A DNA stretch of 35,602 bases from Holdemania filiformis DSM 12042 (GTDB lineage: Bacteria > Bacillota_I > Bacilli_A > Erysipelotrichales > Erysipelotrichaceae). Positions 29,725 to 35,602 of the stretch are shown in pieces (position 1 is the stretch's first letter; each line of letters begins with the position of its first letter). Both the position numbers and the translations under genes were made by a program. The stretch covers positions 499,296-534,897 of the forward strand of contig NZ_GG657556.1 in assembly GCF_000157995.1 (NCBI RefSeq). Reading direction: 5' to 3'. The notes under the pieces are model-generated. The model was not told the DNA's origin, made no database searches, and saw only the letters and a list, made by a program, of their open reading frames with translations.

Positions 29725-31005
29725 ATGAAAGAGAAACGTGGTTTTACATTATTGGAAATGATCGTGACGGTCGCGATTTTATTTACGCTTTTGAGTATCT
29801 TGGTTCCGACGATGTCAGGCTTCGCGAAATCCGCGGGTGATCAGATTTCAGATTCTAATTTAGAGCTGTTGAATTTTGCCACGCATTCCTACGCTTCGTT
29901 TCATGAGATCGAAAATAAAGATATTTTTGAATCGGTCGCGGACGACGCCGCGCGGCAGCAGGTGCTGGTTAGCGACGGCCTGATCGAGCAGCCGGTGCAT
30001 CCCAACGGGGAAGGGGATTATTGTTGGAACATTACCGATCAGAAATGGATCCGCTATGTTCAGTCCACGGAAGGCTGCGGCGGCAGTTATAAGCCATCAT
30101 CCAATCCGGATGGTTCATTGACGCCGGATGACGTAAAGAAGCCGGAGCCGACGGTGTATCCGTCGTCCAAACCGATGCCGACCTACATTCCTTCGCCTTA
30201 CAAGGCGGTTTGTGAAGCCAGCAAGGGCCAGTTTGACATCGTTGCGGAAACCTGTTCATGCCCGGCCGGTTATGTTCTGGAAGGAACGGAGAAGAAAGAC
30301 GGCGTAGAATATAAGGTCTGCATCCCGGTCGAACAATATATGTGCGTCAGCAGCGGCGGGACTTATGACAAAGCCACTCAGGCCTGCACGTGTTCCGGCG
30401 ATCTCATCCTTGATGACAACACCAAGATGTGCGTGTTCGATCAGGAAAAAGCCAACAAGCAGAAATGTGTGGCTGATGGTGGTCAATGGATTGTAGAGAA
30501 TGGTTCCGGTTACTGCAAGAAGGAAGAAACGAACACCTACCCGATCGTGGTGGATAAGAATAATCCGAACTTTATCCATGCGGCCTATATGTTAAAAGGA
30601 AAAGAAGGCGATGGATTATTTGACGTATTTAAGGATTTAGATAATCTGGAAGATCTGGCCAAAGGAAATAATAAATCTTTGCCGCCAGGGAGTTATTTCT
30701 ATTATAAAGGTAATCTATATCGCGTTAATAATCAAATTTCTGTAAGTCAAAATACAAATCTAGATCAGCTCGTTTCTAATTCAACAGATTTCTTTAATGT
30801 TTCTACATCAGGTGAATATAATAACTCTACAGAATATCGTAAAAACGCGTATGCTTCTCTAAATGGAATATGGTATAGAGCTAAAAACGCAGTTCGTAGT
30901 TCACCGGCAATTGAACCTTATGCTTGGTATAATTGCGGAAATGATATAAACAAACTAAACGAAATTGATGGCTGTGATCCAAGTAAAGGAAATCAGGGCT
31001 CATGA
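29725..31005 (+). CDS. Large modular prepilin with Cys-rich repeats
   Basis: This 426-residue protein has a class III leader (MKEKRG, cleaved before F7) followed by TLLEMIVTVAILFTLLSIL with Glu at mature position 5. A pilin-like helix and small head reach about residue 120. A proline-rich linker (about 133-160, with KPEPTVYPSSKPMPTYIPSP) leads to cysteine-rich modules with the same C-x13-C-x-C spacing at 163/177/179 and 207/221/223, and further Cys at 199, 236, 248 and 264. The last 140 residues are Asn/Ser/Tyr-rich. GC is about 62% at 30121-30180 but about 28% at 30781-30840 by hand count. It looks like a tip adhesin or specialised pilin. The ATG at 29725 follows AAAGG by eight bases. Confidence 0.82.
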   Translation: MKEKRGFTLLEMIVTVAILFTLLSILVPTMSGFAKSAGDQISDSNLELLNFATHSYASFHEIENKDIFESVADDAARQQVLVSDGLIEQPVHPNGEGDYCWNITDQKWIRYVQSTEGCGGSYKPSSNPDGSLTPDDVKKPEPTVYPSSKPMPTYIPSPYKAVCEASKGQFDIVAETCSCPAGYVLEGTEKKDGVEYKVCIPVEQYMCVSSGGTYDKATQACTCSGDLILDDNTKMCVFDQEKANKQKCVADGGQWIVENGSGYCKKEETNTYPIVVDKNNPNFIHAAYMLKGKEGDGLFDVFKDLDNLEDLAKGNNKSLPPGSYFYYKGNLYRVNNQISVSQNTNLDQLVSNSTDFFNVSTSGEYNNSTEYRKNAYASLNGIWYRAKNAVRSSPAIEPYAWYNCGNDINKLNEIDGCDPSKGNQGS

Positions 31006-31021
31006 TTATATGAGCCTTTTT
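30997..31021 (+). terminator. Terminator overlapping the end of the large prepilin gene
   Basis: GGCTCAT (30997-31003) pairs with ATGAGCC (31010-31016), then five T. The TGA stop (31003-31005) lies at the base of the loop. Confidence 0.85.
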
Positions 31022-31152
31022 CTTTGAATATATTTTAAAGATTATGAATGAATCGGTATAGTAATTCTCTATAATTAATGCGTCATGTTGCTTATAATCC
31101 CTCATTTATGTCATAACTCTCATGGACTTGTAAAATTTTCAAAGGGTGGGTA

Positions 31153-31181
31153 TTGAGTATTTGAATTAAAAGGTGTAGACT
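31153..31181 (+). promoter_or_regulatory. Weak candidate promoter for the acetamidase-ktr operon
   Basis: TTGAGT (31153-31158), 17 bases, TAGACT (31176-31181). The match is only moderate. Confidence 0.35.
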
Positions 31182-31212
31182 AGGAATCGTATACGCTTAA
31201 AGAGGGTTGGTT

Positions 31213-32100
31213 ATGAATAAGATTGCGAAAGATCATGTGATCTATGCGATGTCTTCTGAGAATAAACCGGTACTCAACGTACATTCAGGAGATCGGATTA
31301 CGTTTGAAACGATGGATTGTTATAGTGACGAGGTCACGCCGGACGAGCCGGACAGGCGTTGTCATCGGATTAATCCGGCAAGCGGGCCGGCGGCGATTGA
31401 AGAAGCCATGCCAGGTGATACGCTGAAGGTCACGATCGAGAAAATCTCGCTGGGAAGGCGGGCGCTGGTCGGCAGTTATCCCAACAGCGGAACGATGAAA
31501 GAGCTTGTGACGCGCAGAATGATTCACTTTCTGCCGGTACAGGAGCGCCAGCTGGAATTTCGCAGCGATCTGATCGTCAAGGCGGATCCGATGATCGGCG
31601 TGATCGGCGTAGCCCCGCAGGAAAAAGAAGTTGGCTGCGGAACTCCGGGTGAACACGGCGGCAACATGGACTGCCGTAAAATCCGTGAAGGCTCAGTGGT
31701 CTATCTGCCTGTTTTTCATCCCGGTGCGCTGTTGGCGCTGGGTGATGTGCATGCGGCTATGGGCGATGGCGAGGTGATGGGCAGCGGCGCGGAAATTGCG
31801 GCTGAGGTCACGGTAAAGGTCGAAGTCCTCAAGCAAGCCTGCGCAGGTCCGTGGGTGACGGATCAGGATCAGCTCTATGCGCTGGCCTCCGCCAAAACGA
31901 TGGAGGAAGCGCTGAAACGTTGTTGTCAGAAAATGAATTGCCAGCTGCAGCGCCAGTTGGGATGTACGCCGGAAACGGCGGGCATGCTGATGAGCCTGGA
32001 AGGCAATAGTGAAATATGTCAGGTTGTAAACGATTTGGTAACGCTGCGGTTTGGAATGCCGCTGGTTCGATTCCTTTCTAAGGAGGGAAATAGATCATGA
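31213..32100 (+). CDS. Acetamidase/formamidase family protein
   Basis: This 295-residue protein belongs to the FmdA/AmdA family, which hydrolyses short amides such as formamide or acetamide to the acid and ammonia. Family motifs are DRITFETMDCYSD near the start, NPASGPAAIEEAMPGDTL, GEHGGNMDCRKIREGSVVYLP (key elements HGGNMD and G..VYLPV), HPGALLALGDVHAAMGDGEV and GSGAEIAAEV. Length is normal for the short bacterial forms. The ATG at 31213 is six bases after AGAGGG; an in-frame TTG at 31207 overlaps that site. Its TGA overlaps the ktrB ATG (ATGA), so amidase and potassium channel are translationally coupled, an unexpected pairing. Confidence 0.9.
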   Translation: MNKIAKDHVIYAMSSENKPVLNVHSGDRITFETMDCYSDEVTPDEPDRRCHRINPASGPAAIEEAMPGDTLKVTIEKISLGRRALVGSYPNSGTMKELVTRRMIHFLPVQERQLEFRSDLIVKADPMIGVIGVAPQEKEVGCGTPGEHGGNMDCRKIREGSVVYLPVFHPGALLALGDVHAAMGDGEVMGSGAEIAAEVTVKVEVLKQACAGPWVTDQDQLYALASAKTMEEALKRCCQKMNCQLQRQLGCTPETAGMLMSLEGNSEICQVVNDLVTLRFGMPLVRFLSKEGNRS

Positions 32101-33491
32101 ACTTCAAACTGCCGATCAGAGATAAGCTGCTGCGGTTTCTGGGGCCGACCCGGATGATCGCGCTGAGCTTTGTCCTTGTTATCCTTGTAGGTTCCTTCCT
32201 GCTGTGGCTGCCGTTTTCGCAGAATCCCGGCATGCGGGCCAGTTATCTAAACAGTTTATTTGTCGCCACCTCGGCGACCTGTGTGACCGGGCTGATGCCG
32301 TTTGCCGTGATCGACCAGTACAATCTGATCGGTCAGACGGTCATCATTTTCCTGATGCAGATCGGCGGACTGGGTCTGATGTCGCTGCTGGCGCTGTTTC
32401 TGACGCTGATGCGGCGCAAGCTGAACTTTTCTGAAAAGAAAATGCTGCAGGACTCGTTAAATAAAAACGATGCCGACAACATTCCCAACTTTTTAAAAAG
32501 CATTTTCCGCTACACCTTTATATTTGAAGCGATCGGCATGGTGCTGCTGGCGCTGCGCTTCATTCCGGAATATGGATTGACGCAGGGACTTTACAATTCG
32601 GTATTCCTTTCTGTTTCCGCGTTCTGCAACGCGGGACTGGATAATATCACGCGGTCGTCCTTAATGGCGTACGCGACCGATCCGCTGATTAATTTCACAG
32701 TCTGCGGTCTGATCATCACCGGCGGCTTAGGCTTTGCGGTCTGGTTTGATCTGCGGCGGGTGCTGCCGGAGAAAAAGAAGTTCAGCTGGAAACGGCTGTG
32801 GACGCGGCTTTCGCTGCACAGCCGGCTGGTTTTGGTGATCACCGGGGCGTTGTTAGGCAGCGGGACGCTGCTGATCCTGTTAGTGGAATTTACCAATCCG
32901 GATACGCTCGGATGGATGAGCTTCCCGCAGAAAGTGATGGCGGCGTTCTTTCAGTCGACGACGCTGCGAACGGCGGGCTTCAGTACCATTGACTTCTCGA
33001 TGCTGCGGGGCGCTTCCCTGTTCATCATGCTGTTCTATATGATTATCGGCGGTTCGCCGGGCGGCACCGCGGGCGGCATCAAAACGACGACGTTCTCGAT
33101 GCTGTTCGTGCTGATCGTATCCGAGATCCGCGACGCCGGCAATATGACGCTGTTCAAGCGGACGCTGCCGGCCGGCACCTTCCACAAGGCGTTCGCCGTC
33201 ACGCTGACCTATGCCTGCGTGTTGATCATCGCGATCTTTCTGCTGACGCTCAGCGATCCGGAAATCGGTTTCCTGCCGATCGCGTTTGAAGCGTTTTCCG
33301 CGATCGCAACGGTCGGACTGTCCGCCGGGGTGACGCCGCTGTTGTCGGCGCTGGGCAAAATCGTGATCATCGCGCTGATGTATATCGGCCGGGTCGGTCC
33401 GATTACGATCGTGCTTTCGTTGATGCGAATGAAACAAAACCGTAAAACAAACAATCTCGTTTATCCGCACGGGGACGTGCTGATCGGGTAG
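32097..33491 (+). CDS. ktrB: Potassium uptake channel subunit KtrB (TrkH family)
   Basis: This 464-residue membrane protein is the pore subunit of a Ktr-type K+ (often Na+-dependent) uptake system. Four pore loops with selectivity glycines are visible: TCVTGL (61-66), CNAGLD (177-182), RTAGF (291-295) and TVGLS (405-409). The intramembrane gating loop appears as GGSPGGTAGGIKTTT (about 318-332). Its cytosolic face should bind the KtrA ring encoded next, 14 bases downstream. It begins within the stop codon of the acetamidase/formamidase gene. The length and four-fold architecture match KtrB rather than the longer TrkH. Confidence 0.95.
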   Translation: MNFKLPIRDKLLRFLGPTRMIALSFVLVILVGSFLLWLPFSQNPGMRASYLNSLFVATSATCVTGLMPFAVIDQYNLIGQTVIIFLMQIGGLGLMSLLALFLTLMRRKLNFSEKKMLQDSLNKNDADNIPNFLKSIFRYTFIFEAIGMVLLALRFIPEYGLTQGLYNSVFLSVSAFCNAGLDNITRSSLMAYATDPLINFTVCGLIITGGLGFAVWFDLRRVLPEKKKFSWKRLWTRLSLHSRLVLVITGALLGSGTLLILLVEFTNPDTLGWMSFPQKVMAAFFQSTTLRTAGFSTIDFSMLRGASLFIMLFYMIIGGSPGGTAGGIKTTTFSMLFVLIVSEIRDAGNMTLFKRTLPAGTFHKAFAVTLTYACVLIIAIFLLTLSDPEIGFLPIAFEAFSAIATVGLSAGVTPLLSALGKIVIIALMYIGRVGPITIVLSLMRMKQNRKTNNLVYPHGDVLIG

Positions 33492-33505
33492 GAGGAATAG
33501 GAATT

Positions 33506-34177
33506 ATGTCGGAAATGAAACAGTATGTTATTCTGGGCTTAGGGATCTTCGGATCGACGATTGCCAAGACCCTCTCGCAATACAACCACGAAGTCATCGC
33601 GATCGATAAGGATCTGGCCTGCGTTGACCGTGTCAGCGATTTTGTCACGCAGGCGATTCAGGCAGACTTCACGGATATCGACCAGCTGCGCGCGATCGGC
33701 ATTCAAGACTGCGACGCGGCGGTGGTGGCGACGGGATCGCACCTGGAAGAAAGCATCATGGGTGTCATGAATCTGCGCGAGCTGGGAATTCCGTTTATCA
33801 TGGCGAAGGCAAAAAACAAAAAGTACATGCAGATCCTGCAGAAAATCGGCGCGGATTACGTCGTTCGTCCGGAAAAAGAGATGGGTGAGCGCGTGGCGAA
33901 GAAGCTGGTTTCACGCAACATTATCGATTTGATCGACATCGACGATGATTACAGCATCGTTGAGATCGCAGCCCCGGCCAAGTGGGTCGGCAAGACGCTG
34001 AAAGCGCTGGAACTGCGGACCAATTACGGCATTAACGTTTTGGGGATCCGCAAGAATCCGAAGGAACATCTCTCGATTTCTCCGGATGCATTCTACACGA
34101 TCGAGGCCAACGACCAGCTGCTGGTCATCGCGGATAATAAAATCTTCAAGAAATTTGAATCACTGTTCAGAATTTGA
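33506..34177 (+). CDS. ktrA: Potassium uptake regulatory subunit KtrA (RCK protein)
   Basis: This 223-residue cytosolic protein forms the octameric gating ring under KtrB. The RCK_N Rossmann domain has GLGIFG (11-16) for nucleotide binding, the acidic residue of AIDKD after the second strand, and ADFTD and VVATG at later loops. The RCK_C domain follows from about residue 140 (YSIVEIAAPAKWVGKTLKALELR through VIADNKIFKKFE) and is the usual c-di-AMP or cation-sensing part in Firmicutes. ATP/ADP exchange controls opening. Spacing, order and size match a standard ktrBA pair, here third in an operon started by the acetamidase-type gene and closed by a terminator. Confidence 0.95.
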   Translation: MSEMKQYVILGLGIFGSTIAKTLSQYNHEVIAIDKDLACVDRVSDFVTQAIQADFTDIDQLRAIGIQDCDAAVVATGSHLEESIMGVMNLRELGIPFIMAKAKNKKYMQILQKIGADYVVRPEKEMGERVAKKLVSRNIIDLIDIDDDYSIVEIAAPAKWVGKTLKALELRTNYGINVLGIRKNPKEHLSISPDAFYTIEANDQLLVIADNKIFKKFESLFRI

Positions 34178-34181
34178 ACCG

Positions 34182-34204
34182 AAGCCGGAAAATTCCGGCT
34201 TTTC
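34182..34204 (+). terminator. Terminator after ktrA
   Basis: AAGCCGGAA (34182-34190) and TTCCGGCTT (34193-34201) pair perfectly around AA, followed by more T. Confidence 0.85.
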
Positions 34205-34217
34205 TGTATTTTTGGAC

Positions 34218-34246
34218 TTGTGAAGGAAAATGAACCATGGTATCAT
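34218..34246 (+). promoter_or_regulatory. Promoter of the TSCPD gene
   Basis: TTGTGA (34218-34223), 17-base spacer and TATCAT (34241-34246) with TGG as an extended -10. Confidence 0.6.
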
Positions 34247-34276
34247 GATAACCGTAGTCGACAGGAGGTTTTTTAT

Positions 34277-34543
34277 ATGACAATGACAAAAGATAAATTT
34301 ACATATATCCCCCAGGGCGTTTGTTCCAAGCGCTTTGATTTTGAGCTGGAAGGCGACGTTATTACTAACGTTGTGATCACCGGCGGCTGCCCCGGCAACC
34401 TGTTAGGCATTTCCAGAATCATCAAGGGGAAAACAGTCAAAGAAGTAGTAGAAGCTTTTCAGGGAGTTCATTGCGGCGCGAAGCCGACGTCCTGTCCTGA
34501 TCAGATCGCAACGGCGTTAACCAAACACTTCCAATCAAACTAA
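34277..34543 (+). CDS. TSCPD-domain small protein
   Basis: This 88-residue protein consists of a single TSCPD domain, named for the motif seen here as PTSCPDQIATAL near the C-terminus. Earlier conserved parts are PQGVCSKRFDFELEGDVITNV, ITGGCPGNLLGI and HCGAKPTSCPD. The four cysteines (CSK, GGCPG, HCG, SCPD) could bind a metal. In ribonucleotide reductases a similar domain is found C-terminally, but the stand-alone form has no established function known to me. I choose the ATG at 34277 because AGGAGGT lies seven bases before it; the longer frame from 34220 runs through the promoter. Confidence 0.88.
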   Translation: MTMTKDKFTYIPQGVCSKRFDFELEGDVITNVVITGGCPGNLLGISRIIKGKTVKEVVEAFQGVHCGAKPTSCPDQIATALTKHFQSN

Positions 34544-34591
34544 AGGATAGTTTCAGCGCGGAACGCTCAGCCTAAGAACAGGTGAGAGCGT

Positions 34592-34744
34592 ATGAAAAAA
34601 CCGCAGATGGAAGTTGCGAAAACGCTGGTGGAGATCGGTTTGTCGTTTGATGTCATTGAATTGATGACGCAGGTGACGCCGGTCGAGTATCTGGCAGAAG
34701 TGATGGATGAAAATGAATCAGAAACAAATGAAAAGCACTGCTGA
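34592..34744 (+). CDS. 50-residue protein of unknown function
   Basis: This short frame encodes MKKPQMEVAKTLVEIGLSFD, then VIELMTQVTPVEYL and an acidic tail ending in EKHC. It is preceded by AGGTGA at six bases and followed by a terminator whose left arm lies inside the coding end, which supports a real gene. The first 38 residues look like a compact helical domain; a pattern of this type (short helix, turn, helix) occurs in small regulatory or transposase-like N-termini, but no family can be assigned. It lies 48 bases after the TSCPD gene, without an obvious promoter of its own, so the two may be co-transcribed. Confidence 0.68.
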   Translation: MKKPQMEVAKTLVEIGLSFDVIELMTQVTPVEYLAEVMDENESETNEKHC

Positions 34745-34755
34745 GCGTGCTTTTT
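34731..34755 (+). terminator. Terminator overlapping the end of the 50-residue gene
   Basis: AAAAGCAC (34731-34738) pairs with GTGCTTTT (34747-34754), continuing into a T-rich run. The TGA stop (34742-34744) is in the loop. Confidence 0.8.
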
Positions 34756-34783
34756 ATTTTGGATTCCGGAAGGAGGGGAAATC

Positions 34784-35602
34784 ATGCGGAAGTTTCATTT
34801 TATTTGGGAGTTTTTAGAAGGCAACCGGAAACGGATGGCGGCGATGATCATTTTGGTATGCGTGTACGCGTTTCTGAATCTGTGTTCACCACTGTTGTTC
34901 AGCTTTATGATCGACAACGTCATCCATGCCCAGCCGGCCAACAACCCGGTTCTGGCGTGGCTGTTGGATCATTTGGGCGGGGCAGCGTATTTGCAGCGGA
35001 ATTTGTGGATCGGCGCCGCGGCGATTCTGGCGATTAACGCGCTGATCTGCGTGTGCGTGTTCTTGCGGGGGTATTGGAACGCGGTGATTTCAGAGGAAGT
35101 CTGCCGCAAGGTCCGTAACCGGCTGTACGCGCATCTGCAGTCGTTGCCGTTCAGTTACCATGTGCGGATTAAGACTGGCGATCTGGTGCAGCGGTGTACG
35201 AGCGATGTCGATCAGATCCGGCGCTTTCTGGCAGGGCAGATCTCAGAGGTTGTTTATTCCGTCGCGACGGCGCTGGCCGCGCTGTTGATTCTGTTTTCCA
35301 TCTACCGGCCGCTGGCCTGGCTGGCGGTGATCTCGATGCCGCTGTTAGTGATTTACGCGTATGTTTTCTTTACCCGCGTGCAGAAGGCGTTTTTAGCGTC
35401 GGATGAAGCTGAGGGGGATCTGAGTACAGCGGTGCAGGAGAATTTATCCGGCATCCGCGTCGTCAAGGCGTTTAATAACGAACGGGAGGAAATCCGGAAG
35501 TTTGAGCAGAAAAATGCCCGCTACCGGGATCTGACGTTTAAAATGATTCAGTATCTGGGTGCGTACTGGGGGACAAGCGACCTGATCTGCCTGACGCAGA
35601 TC
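34784..35602 (+). CDS. ABC exporter (membrane-ATPase fusion type), 5' part
   Basis: The frame starts at ATG 34784 after AGGAGGGG and stays open for 273 codons to the window edge, so the gene is cut off. The visible part is the transmembrane domain of a type I ABC exporter: two hydrophobic helices (about 18-36 and 75-95), then LRGYWNAVISEEVCRKVRNR, the coupling region PFSYHVRIKTGDLVQRCTSDVDQIRRFL (key elements GDL.QR.TSDVD) and QENLSGIRVVKAFNNEREEI. The ATP-binding domain is expected outside the window. These proteins export lipids, peptides or drugs, often as heterodimers, so a partner gene may follow. Confidence 0.9.
   Translation, partial: MRKFHFIWEFLEGNRKRMAAMIILVCVYAFLNLCSPLLFSFMIDNVIHAQPANNPVLAWLLDHLGGAAYLQRNLWIGAAAILAINALICVCVFLRGYWNAVISEEVCRKVRNRLYAHLQSLPFSYHVRIKTGDLVQRCTSDVDQIRRFLAGQISEVVYSVATALAALLILFSIYRPLAWLAVISMPLLVIYAYVFFTRVQKAFLASDEAEGDLSTAVQENLSGIRVVKAFNNEREEIRKFEQKNARYRDLTFKMIQYLGAYWGTSDLICLTQI

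Noticed and set aside
1-35602. Insertion sequences, prophage, integrases or tRNA genes
   Set aside because: No transposase, integrase, phage gene or cloverleaf was recognised, despite the composition changes in the pilus genes.

Overview
The window looks like chromosome from a spore-forming, single-membrane (Gram-positive type) Firmicute with roughly 50% GC. Pointers are strong AGGAGG-type ribosome binding sites, frequent GTG/TTG starts, a SpoVAF-type spore germination protein, KtrAB potassium uptake, SdpR/SdpI-type genes and a type IV pilus locus without any secretin (PilQ) or PilP. An Erysipelotrichia-like gut bacterium is my best guess, from general knowledge only and not from any search.

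Layout. 1-3.3 kb: a membrane protein of unknown function and a two-component system. 3.4-4.4 kb: a MarR regulator with two operators, and a flavodoxin. 4.5-5.9 kb (minus): a solitary spoVAF-like gene. 6.0-7.5 kb: a PII-like protein with a cation/proton antiporter. 7.7-9.7 kb: an M20 amidohydrolase convergent with murB. 9.8-21.5 kb: a type IV pilus locus, pilC, a pilM-pilN fusion, pilO, a GspK/PilX-like large pseudopilin, a small pseudopilin, a second pseudopilin broken by an in-frame TAG, pilB, the major pilin, an AT-rich stretch with a secreted protein of unknown function, pilT, then prepilin peptidase pilD on the other strand behind an 83-aa FakA-like fragment. 22.0-25.2 kb: SdpR-like repressor, SdpI-like protein and an ABC exporter. 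25.4-26.5 kb: rubrerythrin and a YbaK-type deacylase. 26.6-27.5 kb (minus): a lipid kinase gene broken by a frameshift. 27.6-29.6 kb: a small unknown protein and a DEAD-box RNA helicase. 29.7-31.0 kb: a second, large prepilin with cysteine-rich modules, 12 kb from the main major-pilin gene. 31.2-34.2 kb: an acetamidase/formamidase translationally coupled to ktrB, then ktrA. 34.3-35.6 kb: a TSCPD protein, a 50-aa protein and the start of an ABC exporter.

The pilus genes form a nearly complete machine: extension ATPase (PilB), retraction ATPase (PilT), platform (PilC), alignment proteins (PilMN, PilO), peptidase (PilD), one major pilin and four further prepilin-like proteins. The most unusual signals are here. 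The surface-exposed ends of the large pilin-like proteins and the secreted protein are far more AT-rich than the machine genes; PilM and PilN are fused; one pseudopilin has a lone amber codon inside a hairpin loop; a perfect 14-bp inverted repeat sits on the major pilin promoter; and three pilus promoters share an extended -10 element TGATATAAT.
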